Shown piece by piece: positions 44,773 through 54,997 of a DNA stretch of 64,000 bases (position 1 is its first letter; every line of letters begins with the position of its first letter). The notes beneath the pieces are model-generated. The model had not been told where the DNA came from and did no database searches. It was given only the letters and a program-made list of their open reading frames with translations. The position numbers were made by a program, and so were the translations under genes. The stretch is from Halomonas salinarum (GTDB lineage Bacteria; Pseudomonadota; Gammaproteobacteria; Pseudomonadales; Halomonadaceae): positions 248,001-312,000 of the forward strand of contig NZ_WWNB01000001.1 of assembly GCF_012062845.1 (NCBI RefSeq), written 5' to 3'.

Positions 44773-45759
44773 ATGCGAATCATCCAATGTCTGCACCAGG
44801 GCGAGCCCCGCGCCGCCATGGTCGAAAACGAGCATACGGTCCGCCTGCTTGAGGCCGACACCTACACCCTGGCTCGGCGTGCCATCGCCAACAGCCAGCC
44901 TCTGACTGAGGTGATCGAGGCAGCGCTGACCGAGACACGGCTCGACTATCAGCAGCTGGTCGACGAGGCGCGCCTGTTGCCGCCGCTGACCCACGCCGAC
45001 CCGGCGCATTGCCTGGTCACCGGCACCGGCCTGACCCACCTGGGCAGCGCCGATACCCGCTCAGCGATGCACGCCAAGGCGCAAGCCGACGAGTCCGAGC
45101 TGACCGACTCGATGCGCATGTTCAAGCTCGGCGTGGAAGGCGGCAAGCCCGCCGCCGGCGAGACCGGTGCTCAGCCGGAGTGGTTCTACAAGGGCGATGG
45201 CGACTGCGTGGTGGCCCCGGAAGCGGCACTGCCCGTACCGGCCTTCGCCGAAGACGCCGGCGAAGAGCCGGAGCTTGCAGGCCTCTACGTGAACGGCGAT
45301 GACGGTCGCCCCTGGCGGGTCGGCTACGCCATCGGCAATGAGTTCTCCGACCACGTCACCGAGCGTTTCAACTACCTGTGGCTGGCCCACTCCAAGCTGC
45401 GCCACTGCAGCTTCGGTCCGGAACTGCTGGTCGGCGAGCTGCCCGACAACCTGGAAGGCACCAGCCGCATCGTGCGCGACGGCGAAACCCTATGGGAAAA
45501 ACCCTTCCTCACCGGTGAGGCCAACATGGCGCACAGCCTGGCCAATCTCGAGCATCATCACTTCAAGTACGCCGGTTTCCGGCGCCCCGGCGACGTTCAT
45601 GTGCACTTCTTTGGCACCGCGACGTTGAGCTTCGCCGACGGCGTTGAGACCCGTGACGGCGATCGCTTCGAGATCGCCCTGCCGGCCTTCGGTCGAACGC
45701 TGCGCAACCCACTGACGTTCGCGACCGAAGACACCGCATCCCCCATTCATTCCCTGTAA
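44773..45759 (+). CDS. araD1: GguC/AraD1, FAH-family 2-keto-3-deoxy-L-arabonate dehydratase
   Basis: A 328-aa protein of the GguC family in the fumarylacetoacetate-hydrolase superfamily. Family segments are [47 protein letters not shown] and [13 protein letters not shown]. The acidic residues in EEPE and around FSDH suggest a divalent-metal site. It probably removes water from 2-keto-3-deoxy-L-arabonate to give 2-oxoglutarate semialdehyde, parallel to XylX for xylose. ATG 44773 follows GAGGAAAC; the frame back to 44701 crosses the promoter. Confidence 0.8.
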   Translation: MRIIQCLHQGEPRAAMVENEHTVRLLEADTYTLARRAIANSQPLTEVIEAALTETRLDYQQLVDEARLLPPLTHADPAHCLVTGTGLTHLGSADTRSAMHAKAQADESELTDSMRMFKLGVEGGKPAAGETGAQPEWFYKGDGDCVVAPEAALPVPAFAEDAGEEPELAGLYVNGDDGRPWRVGYAIGNEFSDHVTERFNYLWLAHSKLRHCSFGPELLVGELPDNLEGTSRIVRDGETLWEKPFLTGEANMAHSLANLEHHHFKYAGFRRPGDVHVHFFGTATLSFADGVETRDGDRFEIALPAFGRTLRNPLTFATEDTASPIHSL

Positions 45760-45773
45760 ACCCAGGAGGCTTT

Positions 45774-47351
45774 ATGACACTGGAAGGCAAACAACTGATC
45801 GGCCAAAGCGCCGTGACCGCCAATGGCGCGGCGATCAACGCCATCAATCCCGCCACCGGCGAGACCCTGTCGCCGGCCTATGCTGCCGGCGGCAAGGCCG
45901 AGGTCGACAAGGCCTGTGAGCTCGCCTGGGCGGCCTTCGGTACGTATCGCGAGACTGGCCTCGAGGCGCGGGCACGCTTCCTCGAGACCATCGCCGACGA
46001 GATCGAGGCCATCGGTGATGCGCTGATCGAGCGTGGCGTGGCCGAATCCGGCCTGCCGCAAGCTCGCCTGCAGGGCGAGCGCGGCCGTACCTGCGGCCAG
46101 CTGCGTCTGTTCGCCTCCGTGGTGCGTGCCGGCGAATGGCTCGACGTGCGTATCGACCCGGCGCTGCCCGAGCGCGAACCGATGCCGCGTGTCGACCTGC
46201 GTCAGCGCCACATCGGCCTGGGCCCGGTCGCCGTCTTCGGTGCCTCCAACTTCCCGCTGGCCTTCTCTGTGGCCGGCGGCGATACCGCCTCGGCCCTGGC
46301 CGCTGGCTGCCCGGTGGTCGTCAAGGCGCACTCCGCGCATCCCGGCACCTCTGAGCTGGTCGGCCGCGCCGTGCAACGCGCCGTCGCCAAGTGCAACCTG
46401 CCCGAAGGCGTGTTCTCGCTGGTGTACGGCTCCGGCCGTGAAGTGGGTCAGGGCCTGGTCCGCGATGCGCGCATCAAGGCGGTCGGCTTCACCGGCTCGC
46501 GCAGCGGCGGCACCGCATTGGTGCAAGCCGCCCAGGAGCGTCCCGAGCCGATCCCGGTCTATGCCGAGATGAGCTCGATCAACCCGGTGTTCCTGCTGCC
46601 CGAGGCCCTGAAGAGCCGCGCCAAGGAACTGGGCGAAGCCTTCGTCGGCTCGCTCAACATGGGCGCCGGCCAGTTCTGCACCAACCCGGGCCTGGTGATC
46701 GCCCAGCAGGGTGAGGGTCTGGAGGCGTTCCTTGACGCCGCCGGCGAGGCGGTCAAGGGTGCTCCGGCCCATACCATGCTGACCCCGGGCATCCATGACG
46801 CCTACACCCAGGGTGTCGAGGGCCTGACGCAAAGCAGCCATGCCCGCGAAGTAGCGCGTGGTCCGGTCGGCGACGGCCCCCACACCTGCCAGGTCGGGCT
46901 GTTCGTCGCCAAGGCGGCCGACTTCCTGACCGACGACGCCCTGCAGGCCGAGGTCTTCGGTGCCACCTCACTGGTGATCGAATGCGCCGATCAGGCCGAA
47001 GTGGCACGCGTGGCCGAGCATCTGGAAGGCCAGCTGACCGCGACCCTGCAGATGGACGATGGCGACCTGGACGCTGCCCGCGGCCTGTTGCCGATCCTCG
47101 AGCGTCGCGCCGGCCGCGTGATGGCCAACGGCTGGCCGACCGGCGTCGAGGTCTGCCATGCCATGGTGCACGGCGGCCCCTATCCGGCGACCTCTGACTC
47201 GCGCACCACCTCGGTGGGCAGTGCCGCGATCCATCGCTTCCTGCGTCCGGTGTGCTACCAGAACCTGCCCCAGGGCCTGTTGCCCGAAGCGCTGCGCGAC
47301 GGTAACCCGGAAGGCGTCAGCCGCCTGGTCGATGGCAAGCGTGAGGCCTGA
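45774..47351 (+). CDS. 2,5-dioxovalerate (2-oxoglutarate semialdehyde) dehydrogenase
   Basis: A 525-aa aldehyde dehydrogenase that oxidises 2-oxoglutarate semialdehyde to 2-oxoglutarate, the last step for both pentose branches. [32 protein letters not shown] carries the catalytic Asn and cofactor site. E265 lies in YAEMSSINP and the nucleophile C302 in GQFCTNPG. The SAHPGT segment fits NADP+-preferring KGSA dehydrogenases. It starts 14 nt after araD1, behind AGGAGGC, and is followed by xylX. Confidence 0.9.
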   Translation: MTLEGKQLIGQSAVTANGAAINAINPATGETLSPAYAAGGKAEVDKACELAWAAFGTYRETGLEARARFLETIADEIEAIGDALIERGVAESGLPQARLQGERGRTCGQLRLFASVVRAGEWLDVRIDPALPEREPMPRVDLRQRHIGLGPVAVFGASNFPLAFSVAGGDTASALAAGCPVVVKAHSAHPGTSELVGRAVQRAVAKCNLPEGVFSLVYGSGREVGQGLVRDARIKAVGFTGSRSGGTALVQAAQERPEPIPVYAEMSSINPVFLLPEALKSRAKELGEAFVGSLNMGAGQFCTNPGLVIAQQGEGLEAFLDAAGEAVKGAPAHTMLTPGIHDAYTQGVEGLTQSSHAREVARGPVGDGPHTCQVGLFVAKAADFLTDDALQAEVFGATSLVIECADQAEVARVAEHLEGQLTATLQMDDGDLDAARGLLPILERRAGRVMANGWPTGVEVCHAMVHGGPYPATSDSRTTSVGSAAIHRFLRPVCYQNLPQGLLPEALRDGNPEGVSRLVDGKREA

Positions 47352-47361
47352 GGAGACGCCC

Positions 47362-48525
47362 ATGACCGCTCCTACCGCGATAGCGTTGCCCGATGATGCC
47401 GACCAGGCGCTACTGGTCGGTCGGGTATGGCGCGATACGCCCCACCAGGGCCCTGCCCTGGTGGTGGTGCGCAACGGTGAGGTGCTCGATATCACGGCCA
47501 GTTGTGCCTGCATGGCCGACCTGCTCGACCGCGACGATGCGGTCGAGTTCGTGGCAACGGTCGAGGGTGAGTCCTTAGGCCCGGTCGAGGCCTTGCTTGA
47601 AAACTCGCGTCAGGACTCACCTATGGCGCCATACTTGCTCGCGCCCTGTGATGTTCAGGCGATCAAGGCCTGCGGCGTGACCTTCGCCGTCAGCCTGCTT
47701 GAGCGGGTGATCGAGGAGCAGGCCGGGGGCGATCCGGGCCGTGCCAGCGAGCTTCGCAGTGAACTCCAGGCGCTGATCGGCGACGACCTGTCGCAGATCA
47801 AGCCTGGCTCCGAAGCGGCCATGGCGCTGAAGGCGGAACTGCAGGCCCGCGAGGCCTGGTCGCAGTACATGGAAGTGGGTATCGGCCCGGACGCCGAGGT
47901 CTTCACCAAGGCGCAGCCGCTATCGGCGGTGGGCTACGGGCAAGGCGTCGGTCTGCATCCGGGCTCGAAGTGGAACAACTCGGAGCCTGAGATCGTGATG
48001 GCGGTCGACGCCGCCGGTCGTGCCAGAGGCGCAACGCTTGGTAACGACGTCAATCTTCGCGACGTCGAGGGCCGCAGCGCCCTGCTGCTGGGCAAGGCCA
48101 AGGATAACAACGCCTCCTGTGCGCTTGGCCCCTTCATCCGCCTGTTCGATGAGCGCTTCACCCTGGACACGGTGCGTAAGGCACGGGTGTCGCTGCGCAT
48201 CGAAGGCGATGATGATGGTTTTGTGCTGGATGACGGAAGCGACATGGCCGAGATCAGCCGCGACCCGCTGGACCTGATCGCCCAGACCATCGGCGATCAC
48301 CATCAGTACCCCGACGGGGTGATGCTGTTCCTGGGCACCATGTTCTCGCCGATTCAGGACCGCGACGGCCAAGGGCAAGGCTTCACTCATCACCTCGGTG
48401 ATACGGTAACCATCGCCACGCCATCGCTTGGCGCACTGGTCAACCGCGTCGACCGCTCTGACCGGCTGCCACCCTGGACCTTCGGCATTCGCCAGTGGCA
48501 GGCCCATATGGCCAAGGGGCGCTGA
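47362..48525 (+). CDS. xylX: 2-keto-3-deoxy-xylonate dehydratase XylX (FAH family)
   Basis: A 387-aa FAH-superfamily enzyme that dehydrates 2-keto-3-deoxy-D-xylonate to 2-oxoglutarate semialdehyde. Conserved segments shared with Caulobacter XylX include AAGVTFAVS-like CGVTFAVSLLERVIEE, IGPDAEVFTKAQPLS, NNSEPEIVM (metal ligands), GNDVNLRDVEGRSALLLGKAKDNN and FTHHLGD. ATG 47362 follows GAGGAGACGCC and lies 10 nt after the dehydrogenase stop; the frame extending back into that gene is spurious. A terminator-like hairpin follows. Confidence 0.9.
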   Translation: MTAPTAIALPDDADQALLVGRVWRDTPHQGPALVVVRNGEVLDITASCACMADLLDRDDAVEFVATVEGESLGPVEALLENSRQDSPMAPYLLAPCDVQAIKACGVTFAVSLLERVIEEQAGGDPGRASELRSELQALIGDDLSQIKPGSEAAMALKAELQAREAWSQYMEVGIGPDAEVFTKAQPLSAVGYGQGVGLHPGSKWNNSEPEIVMAVDAAGRARGATLGNDVNLRDVEGRSALLLGKAKDNNASCALGPFIRLFDERFTLDTVRKARVSLRIEGDDDGFVLDDGSDMAEISRDPLDLIAQTIGDHHQYPDGVMLFLGTMFSPIQDRDGQGQGFTHHLGDTVTIATPSLGALVNRVDRSDRLPPWTFGIRQWQAHMAKGR

Positions 48526-48592
48526 GACGACGCCTTCGTTCCTTTTGCCCCACCAACACCTGATCAAACCCACACACAACGACACCAACAAA

Positions 48593-48618
48593 AGGGGCGG
48601 CCCCAACGGGCCGCCCCT
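48593..48618 (+). terminator. Terminator after araD1-xylX operon
   Basis: An 11-bp perfect GC-rich stem AGGGGCGGCCC/GGGCCGCCCCT with a CAAC loop, followed by CTTTCGTTC. It lies between convergent xylX and the lactonase gene. Confidence 0.8.
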
Positions 48619-48718
48619 CTTTCGTTCATTCCTACCTCTTCGCTCGCCTTTCTTTTGTTCGCCCTAGAGCCTTGCGTGCTGCCGTAAACGTCTTAGCTGA
48701 GACCCCGTAGTGACCCGC

Positions 48719-49633
48719 TCAGGAGCGTGAACGCGACACATCAGATGAAGCATTCACACCGAAGGGGGTGGCCGCCATGCCCCTGACACCGGGTCTGACG
48801 CGGAACAACCCGCCGGCCAGGCCCTCGGCATCTCGCTCCTCTGCCGCGGTGGTGATATAGAGCTCATCCAGATTGGGGCCACCGAAGGCACAAGAGGTAA
48901 CCCGCGAGGCGGGCAGCGGCAATGTCTCGTCGAGACGGCCGTCGGGGGCGAAGCGGCTCACACGACCGCCCTCCCAGTGCGCCACCCAGAGCCCGCCTTC
49001 GGCGTCACAGGTCATGCCGTCGGGAAAGCCCTGAGTCTCGCTTAAGCGGATATGCTCGCGCTTATTCGACAGTGAACCATCGGCGGCAAGATCGAAGGCG
49101 TAAATCACGCGGCGCGGGGTGTCGCTGTGATAGAGGGTGCGGCCATCCGGTGCAATCGCCGGTCCATTGGCGACGCGATAGCCATCATCGTGGCGCTGCA
49201 GTTGCCGCCCCGTCAGGCAGTAAAGCGAACCGCTGGCATCGACGGCGGCATCGTCCATGGAGCCGAACCACAACCGCCCTTCACGGTCGATCTTGGCGTC
49301 ATTGAAGCGATTGCCCGTGGGCTCGTCTTCTGGTGTGGGCCAAACCGCGACACACTGCGGCCCGCTCGCTTCGAGGCGCAGATGCACCAGGCGAGAACGC
49401 AGGCCGGCAATAAAGCCGTCGCCGTCGTCACGGGGCGCCAACCAGCAGCAGGCCTCACCCAGCGGCCAGTCATGCGTCGCGCCGCTTTCTGGATCGAATG
49501 CCAACAGCCGGGCACCCAGGATATCGACGAACAGCAGCTGCCCCGCACTACCCCTCTCGGGGCACCAGAGCGGGCCTTCACCCAGTCGAGCACGCGCCGG
49601 CCATACACATTCCAGTGTCGAGGCATCGAGCAT
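48719..49633 (-). CDS. SMP-30/gluconolactonase-family aldonolactonase
   Basis: A 304-aa six-bladed beta-propeller lactonase. LGEGPLWCPE near the N-terminus provides the Glu metal ligand. RFNDAKIDREGRLWFGSM and GPAIAPDGRTLYHSDT supply Asn and Asp ligands, and FPDGMTCDAEGGLWVAHW is the last. It opens L-arabinolactone, xylonolactone or galactonolactone to the acid, second step of the pathway. ATG 49633 has AAGGAGACGG upstream. It is the last gene of the minus-strand araFGH run, separated from araH by a hairpin. Confidence 0.87.
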   Translation of the reverse strand: MLDASTLECVWPARARLGEGPLWCPERGSAGQLLFVDILGARLLAFDPESGATHDWPLGEACCWLAPRDDGDGFIAGLRSRLVHLRLEASGPQCVAVWPTPEDEPTGNRFNDAKIDREGRLWFGSMDDAAVDASGSLYCLTGRQLQRHDDGYRVANGPAIAPDGRTLYHSDTPRRVIYAFDLAADGSLSNKREHIRLSETQGFPDGMTCDAEGGLWVAHWEGGRVSRFAPDGRLDETLPLPASRVTSCAFGGPNLDELYITTAAEERDAEGLAGGLFRVRPGVRGMAATPFGVNASSDVSRSRS

Positions 49634-49665
49634 CACCGTCTCCTTACCATAAAGGGGCGCCACTT

Positions 49666-49699
49666 CTGTCCCCGCCGCCTTCCAACGGGGCGGGGACAG
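49666..49699 (-). promoter_or_regulatory. Hairpin between araH and lactonase gene
   Basis: An 11-bp perfect stem CTGTCCCCGCC/GGCGGGGACAG with a 12-nt loop. No U run in the leftward direction. It may attenuate read-through to the lactonase gene or protect the upstream mRNA. Confidence 0.55.
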
Positions 49700-49705
49700 G
49701 AGACG

Positions 49706-50719
49706 TCAGGACTGCTGTCGCCGAGTCTGCTTCCAGCGGTCAAACATCACCGCCAAGAGCAGGATGGCGCCACGCACCAGGTACTGATAGAAGGTCGGCA
49801 CGTTGAGCAGGCCCATGGCATTCTGCACACAGCCCATGATCAACACCCCGACCAGCACACCAGTGATCGAGGCGATACCCCCGGACAGCGCCACGCCACC
49901 CAACACACAGGCAGAGATCACGGCGAGCTCCAGGCCGAGTGCGGTATTGGGATCCCCAAGGCCCATGCGCGAGGTCAAAAGCACCCCGGCGATGCCGGCA
50001 ACCACGCCTTGCAGACCAAAAACGATGATCTTCAAGCGACGCACATTGACCCCTGCCAGGGCGGCGGCTTCGGCGTTACCACCGGTGGCAAGCACGTTGC
50101 GTCCGAAGGACGTCATGTTGAGCAGGATACCGAAGATCACGAAGCAGGCGATCATGGTCCACACCGGAAGAGTGAGGCCCAGGAAGGAGGCACTGCCCAG
50201 ATCGAAGAAGGCCGGCACGGTGATCATCACCGCATCGCCACCGGAGGTGATGTAGGCCAGGCCACGCACGAACTCCATGGCTGCCAGGGTGGCAATCAGG
50301 GAGTTGATGCCGAAGCGCGCCACCACGAAACCGTTAAAGGCCCCCACGGCACCGCCGGCCACCACCCCACCGAGCACGCCGATGAAGACGCTACCCGAAG
50401 CGGAGGTGGCCACCGCGGCGACCACCCCGGCAAAGGCCACGATGGAAGCGACCGACAAGTCGACCTCGCCCAAGGCCAGCACCATCATCATGGTGGTGGC
50501 GATGGTACCGATCAGGGTCACCGAGAGCAGTAGCCCGATCATGTTGCGACCGGTGAAGAAGTCGGGGATGAAGACCGACAGTGCCACGAACAGCACGGCG
50601 AAGATGGCGATCAGTCCCGAGGTATCGAGAAGGGTCCGCAGCGGCTTGGTCAGCCCCTGGCGGCCCTGTGGCTGGGTCGAAGCATTGCCCTCGCCCTGCA
50701 CAGTCTTTTGCGTAGTCAT
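49706..50719 (-). CDS. araH: L-arabinose ABC transporter permease AraH
   Basis: A 337-aa membrane permease of the RbsC/AraH/MglC type with about 8-10 helices. Segments LALGEVDLSVASIVAFAG and VARFGINSLIATLAAMEFVRGLAYITSGG are characteristic. It forms the channel of the importer with AraG and AraF encoded upstream. A plausible GAGAG site precedes the ATG, 47 nt from araG. Confidence 0.9.
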   Translation of the reverse strand: MTTQKTVQGEGNASTQPQGRQGLTKPLRTLLDTSGLIAIFAVLFVALSVFIPDFFTGRNMIGLLLSVTLIGTIATTMMMVLALGEVDLSVASIVAFAGVVAAVATSASGSVFIGVLGGVVAGGAVGAFNGFVVARFGINSLIATLAAMEFVRGLAYITSGGDAVMITVPAFFDLGSASFLGLTLPVWTMIACFVIFGILLNMTSFGRNVLATGGNAEAAALAGVNVRRLKIIVFGLQGVVAGIAGVLLTSRMGLGDPNTALGLELAVISACVLGGVALSGGIASITGVLVGVLIMGCVQNAMGLLNVPTFYQYLVRGAILLLAVMFDRWKQTRRQQS

Positions 50720-50766
50720 AGGATTGTCTCTCGCAATAAAGGTGTTTTCAGACGCGGTGAGATGGT

Positions 50767-52260
50767 TCAGGCAGGCAGTGCCAGGCCCAGCAAGCGCTCC
50801 GGTGTCGCCTCATCGCGTGCCACGATGTCGACCAAAGCGCCATCACGCATGACCCCGATGCGGTCGCAGATCGAGCTAACCTCGGCCAGGTCACTGGAGA
50901 TCACCACCACGCTCTTGCCCTGGTCGGCCAGATCGTAGAGCAGGTTATAGATGTCGCGCCGGGCGCCGACGTCGATGCCCCGGGTCGGCTCGTCCATGAC
51001 GAAAAGTTCGATCTCTTCGGACAGCCATCGCGCCAGAATCACCTTCTGCTGATTACCGCCGGACAGGGTGTTGATACGGGTCCGCGGGCCAGGCGTCTTG
51101 ATGCTCAGGCGCTGGATATACTCGCGGGTATTGGCAAGCTCGAGTGATGGCTGGCGGAAGACTCCCCAACGCTTGAAGAAGCGCCGACAGCTGATGTTGA
51201 GGTTGTCGGTGACGCTTGCGATGGGAAAGATACCCTGAGACTTACGGTCCTCCGGACACATGGCGATGCCGGCACGAATCGCCTCGGTGGGCGAGCGGAA
51301 GTGACGCGGCTCACCACCAAAACGCACTTCACCGGCACGCGGGCGTTCGACGCCACAGACCAGCCGCATCAGCTCACTGCGCCCGGCGCCGACCAGACCG
51401 AACAGGCCGAAAACCTCGCCTCGCCTGACATCGAAGCTGACCGGTGCATTGAGGCCCTTGCCATCGATGCCATCGATGGCCATCAGCTCGTCGCCGAGTT
51501 CCCGGGAACGGTACCCATAGACGTCCTCGATATCGCGACCCACCATTTCACTGACCAGGGTGTCCTGGTCGAGCGAGTCGAGGCTTTCATGGGTGCGGAT
51601 GTGCTTGCCGTCACGGAACACGGTGACGGCATCACACATCTCGAACACTTCTTCCATGCGGTGCGTGACATACAGCACCACGCGTCCCTCGTCGCGCAGA
51701 CGATTGACGATACGCTTGAGCTGGCGGATTTCCTGGACCGAGAGACTACTGGTCGGTTCGTCGAAGGCGATCACCTTGGCGTCGCGCAACAGCGCGCGGC
51801 CGATCTCGATCATCTGCTGCTGACCGATCGATAGATCGCGTACCTTGGTAGCGGGATGGATGGCATCTTCGCCGAGGTCCCGCAGGATGCGCATGGCCTC
51901 CTCGCGCATGCGGCGACGATCAACGAAACCGGCTCGTACCGGCAATTGACCGAGCAGCAGGTTCTCGGCCACCGACAGGTTGGGCGACAGCGTCAGTTCC
52001 TGATAAATGATGGCAATACCCCGGGCCAGGGCCTCGCGGGCGTTGGCGAAGACATGGCGCTCGCCATCCAGCCACAGGGCACCTTCGGTGACGCGATTGA
52101 CGCCACTGAGCACCTTGAGCAGGGTCGACTTGCCGGCACCGTTCTCGCCCATCAAGGCATGTACCCGGCCGGCATGGGCCGAGAAACTCATCTGGTCCAG
52201 CGCACGCACTCCGGGGAACTCGACGCTGATGCCGTCGAAACGCAGATAGGGTTCTGACAT
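50767..52260 (-). CDS. araG: L-arabinose ABC transporter ATPase AraG
   Basis: A 497-aa sugar-importer ATPase with two ABC domains. Domain 1 has Walker [10 protein letters not shown] and signature [11 protein letters not shown]. Domain 2 has the degenerate [11 protein letters not shown] loop and signature [15 protein letters not shown], as in AraG/RbsA/MglA proteins. Start ATG 52260 ([15 protein letters not shown]); the 33-codon extension back to 52359 runs over the araF end and has no ribosome binding site. Energises pentose uptake with AraH and AraF. Confidence 0.92.
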   Translation of the reverse strand: MSEPYLRFDGISVEFPGVRALDQMSFSAHAGRVHALMGENGAGKSTLLKVLSGVNRVTEGALWLDGERHVFANAREALARGIAIIYQELTLSPNLSVAENLLLGQLPVRAGFVDRRRMREEAMRILRDLGEDAIHPATKVRDLSIGQQQMIEIGRALLRDAKVIAFDEPTSSLSVQEIRQLKRIVNRLRDEGRVVLYVTHRMEEVFEMCDAVTVFRDGKHIRTHESLDSLDQDTLVSEMVGRDIEDVYGYRSRELGDELMAIDGIDGKGLNAPVSFDVRRGEVFGLFGLVGAGRSELMRLVCGVERPRAGEVRFGGEPRHFRSPTEAIRAGIAMCPEDRKSQGIFPIASVTDNLNISCRRFFKRWGVFRQPSLELANTREYIQRLSIKTPGPRTRINTLSGGNQQKVILARWLSEEIELFVMDEPTRGIDVGARRDIYNLLYDLADQGKSVVVISSDLAEVSSICDRIGVMRDGALVDIVARDEATPERLLGLALPA

Positions 52261-52318
52261 AGGGGCAGACTCCACAGCGGACGGACAGCCCGGCCCACCA
52301 GGGGCCGGGCAGGCAGGA

Positions 52319-53311
52319 TCAAAGGCCGAGGTCTTCGCGCACGGACTCCCAGTTATCACGCGTCATCAGGGTGCCACCGGTCACGGTGTTGGCCTGCGGC
52401 TTTTCGCCCTCTGTGATCCACTCATAGAGGTTCTCTGCACTCTTGCGACCATGCATGGTGGAGCTCACTGCCACGGTGCCGTGGAAACCGGTGGGCGTCT
52501 CGCGGGAGAACTCGGCGAAGGCCGCCCCGGAACCGTTGATGCCCACGCCGATCACGTCCTCGGCATCGAGCCCGTACTGCTCGCTGGCGCGCACGCCGCC
52601 CAGCACACTTTCCTCATTGAGGGCGAAGATGACCCAGTGCTCAAAGTCGCCACGCTTGGCAAACACCGGCGAGGCGGCCGAGAAGGCGCTGGCGGTATCG
52701 CTGTTCTGCTGGGGCGCATCGAAGATGTTGTCTTCGGGGAAGCCTGACTCGAGCAGCGCGTCGGTCGCACCATCGGTGCGTTCCTTGGCGGTCGGCAGCT
52801 CATAGTTGGTGATGCGCAGTGCGGCAACTTCTTCAGGATCCCAGCCGCGAGCGTCCATCTCATCGGCAATGGCGTTACCGACCTGCTGGCCGATCTTGTA
52901 GCCGGACATACCCAGATGCGGCACACCCTCCATGGGTTCGCCGTCGGGGCCGACGAAGCGGTCATCAACGGTGACCACCTTCATGTCGTACTGCTTGGCG
53001 CGATTCATGATCGCAGGCCCCAGCCGCACGTCCGGTGGGCAGATCACGAAACCCTGAGCGCCCTGGGCGTGGAGGTTGTCGATGGCGCTCAGCACCTGCT
53101 GGCCATCCTCACCGGCCAGACGCACCACCTCAAAACCTTCCTCTTCGCCCAGCTCAGAGGCGGCTTTCTGCTCATTGATAAACCAGGCCTGTTCGGGTTT
53201 TTTGACGATGAAGCCAATCGTGACGTCATCCTGCGCCTGGGCACTACCCAGCGAGGCGAGAGCGATGGCGCCACCAAGCGCCAGGCGAGCGAAACGCGAT
53301 GTGAGTGTCAT
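52319..53311 (-). CDS. araF: L-arabinose-binding periplasmic protein AraF
   Basis: A 330-aa periplasmic receptor. Signal peptide ends at AQA. The mature protein follows E. coli AraF closely in key segments: [62 protein letters not shown] and GVGINGSG. The ligand may be L-arabinose, D-galactose or D-fucose. ATG 53311 has AGGAGAG upstream; the ORF extends eight codons further without support. First gene of araFGH. Confidence 0.92.
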   Translation of the reverse strand: MTLTSRFARLALGGAIALASLGSAQAQDDVTIGFIVKKPEQAWFINEQKAASELGEEEGFEVVRLAGEDGQQVLSAIDNLHAQGAQGFVICPPDVRLGPAIMNRAKQYDMKVVTVDDRFVGPDGEPMEGVPHLGMSGYKIGQQVGNAIADEMDARGWDPEEVAALRITNYELPTAKERTDGATDALLESGFPEDNIFDAPQQNSDTASAFSAASPVFAKRGDFEHWVIFALNEESVLGGVRASEQYGLDAEDVIGVGINGSGAAFAEFSRETPTGFHGTVAVSSTMHGRKSAENLYEWITEGEKPQANTVTGGTLMTRDNWESVREDLGL

Positions 53312-53421
53312 GCTGACTCTCCTTGAGCCCCTCATGGGGGAGATTATTGTCGTTGTGGGTTAGCTATCACTACGAAGCTACGGAATGGGTCCGATAACAC
53401 CCCTTACCCTAGCCAGCTCAA

Positions 53422-53440
53422 GGTATAACCATCTAATACC
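53422..53440. promoter_or_regulatory. LysR-type inverted repeat upstream of araF
   Basis: GGTATAACCATCTAATACC: arms GGTAT/ATACC with 9 nt between, about 110-130 bp upstream of the araF start. The geometry resembles the galM/lysR site at 54783-54803, so the GbpR-like regulator may bind here. Confidence 0.45.
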
Positions 53441-53582
53441 CATAATCGCTACATCTGATATATTTTTTGATATGACATGAATAGCGTCCCACACAGGCTG
53501 TGGGATCAGCCCTTGATACGCTCTCGGCGCCACGGGACTAAAGTGGCAAATCGGTAGAGGGAAAAGGCCATGCCCACAGCAA

Positions 53583-53605
53583 GAAGCCGCCCCGTGGGCG
53601 GCTTC
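53583..53605 (-). terminator. Terminator of galM
   Basis: A 10-bp perfect stem GAAGCCGCCC/GGGCGGCTTC with loop CGT, 20 nt past the galM stop, followed leftward by UUG. Convincing by position and stem. Confidence 0.7.
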
Positions 53606-53624
53606 AAGGGGCTAGCTATGATGC

Positions 53625-54752
53625 TCAGGCGTCAGGTTTGGCGGTTAAGAAGCGATACACCGTGCGCGAGTGATAGGTATCGCCAGGTGCCAGCAGCGTT
53701 GAGGGAAAAGCCGCTTGATTGGGCGAATCGGGGAAATGCTGCGTTTCCAATGCCAACCCGGCACGTTTGACGTAGGAGGCGCCCCCCTTGCCCAGAAGGC
53801 TGCCGTCGAGAAAATTGCCCGAGTAGAACTGCAGCCCCGGCTCGGTGGTCTCGACCTCGAGCACCCGCCCGCTGCCGGGCTCCCATACACGAGCCGCGCT
53901 GATCAGCGCATCGTCTGGCATGCCCGCGCGGGCGAGCACGAGGTTATGATCGAAGCCGCCGGCTCGCTCTAGCTGAGAATCGGCTTCGGTGATGCGTGCC
54001 CCGATACGGGTCGGCTCGCGGAAATCGAAGGGCGTGCCGGCCACATCACGGATCTCGCCGGTGGGAATCAATGTCTCGTCGACCGGCGTGAAGGTATCGG
54101 CGTGCAGGGTCAGAACATGGTCGAGAATACTGGGATGGCCTTGACCGGCCAGGTTGAAATAGCTGTGCTGGGTCAGGTTGACGGGCGTGGTCGCGGTGGT
54201 TTCGCCACGATAGCGCACCTCCAGCGCGTTATCGTCGGTCAGGGTATAGGTCACGCTGACCATCAGACGGCCGGGATAGCCTTCTTCACCCGCCTCACTC
54301 GTGTAGCTCAGTACCACCCCTTGGCCACCGGGCGAGCTGAACGGCTCGGCTGCCCAGAGCTTGCGATCGAAGCCCCGCTCGCCACCATGCAGATGATTGT
54401 CGCCATCGTTGGTGGCCAACACATATGTCTCGCGATTCAGGCTAAACTGGCCGCGCGCGATGCGATTGGCATTGCGACCGATCAGGGCGCCGAAATACGG
54501 GTTGGCTCGCCGGTAGTCCTCGGACAGATAGCCCTCCAGGGTATCGAAACCGAGCACCACGTCTTCGAACCGGCCGGCGTGGTCCGGCGCGCGCAGCGAG
54601 ACGATGATACCGCCATAATTCATGACCTCGACCTGTAAGCCGTTGCCATTGGTAAGGCGGTACAGGGTGACGCCGCGGCCATCGGGAAGTGTGCCGAAGG
54701 GAAGGGCTTCGACAGGGTGAGAGGGGGCTTCATGAAGAGGGGTATTCGCCAT
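53625..54752 (-). CDS. galM: Aldose 1-epimerase (mutarotase)
   Basis: A 375-aa galactose mutarotase-like protein that interconverts sugar anomers, supplying the form oxidised by the aldose dehydrogenase. Motifs include GRNANRIARGQFSLN, NDGDNHLHGGERGFD (His), NLTQHSYFNLAGQG (catalytic His) and a C-terminal Glu in GLALETQHFPDSPN. ATG 54752 follows GGAGT; the 75-codon extension to 54977 overlaps the LysR promoter and is not real. Diverges from the LysR-type gene. Confidence 0.92.
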   Translation of the reverse strand: MANTPLHEAPSHPVEALPFGTLPDGRGVTLYRLTNGNGLQVEVMNYGGIIVSLRAPDHAGRFEDVVLGFDTLEGYLSEDYRRANPYFGALIGRNANRIARGQFSLNRETYVLATNDGDNHLHGGERGFDRKLWAAEPFSSPGGQGVVLSYTSEAGEEGYPGRLMVSVTYTLTDDNALEVRYRGETTATTPVNLTQHSYFNLAGQGHPSILDHVLTLHADTFTPVDETLIPTGEIRDVAGTPFDFREPTRIGARITEADSQLERAGGFDHNLVLARAGMPDDALISAARVWEPGSGRVLEVETTEPGLQFYSGNFLDGSLLGKGGASYVKRAGLALETQHFPDSPNQAAFPSTLLAPGDTYHSRTVYRFLTAKPDA

Positions 54753-54782
54753 TATCACTCCTGAGTTGATCGTGATCGGACC

Positions 54783-54803
54783 ATCACCCCAACACGAGGT
54801 GAT
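54783..54803. promoter_or_regulatory. Inverted repeat between galM and LysR gene
   Basis: ATCACC at 54783-54788 and GGTGAT at 54798-54803, 9 nt apart, in the divergent promoter region. Same spacing as the repeat upstream of araF. A candidate LysR-type binding site. Confidence 0.4.
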
Positions 54804-54997
54804 ATTCGGCTTATCCACTCTAGCTAAAAGTCCACTGTTGTGGCCACGGCGGCTTGCTGTAGAACAATCGCCCAATACCGCCATGTCACATCTCTGGGAG
54901 CGCGGGACGCGCTCGCCGTCGGCAAGCGGGCCGACGCCATCTGACAAGGACCCATCATGCTTGCCATGCTTTGCCACCCATCAAGCGTTGTCGCGCC

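Larger units (their letters stand above)
53312..53624. other. araF promoter region and galM 3' end
   Basis: A 313-bp gap between galM and araF on the same strand. It holds the galM terminator, the araF promoter region, a LysR-type inverted repeat (53422-53440) and a direct repeat TGATAT spaced by 6 nt (about 53457-53475). No coding frame. Confidence 0.6.
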
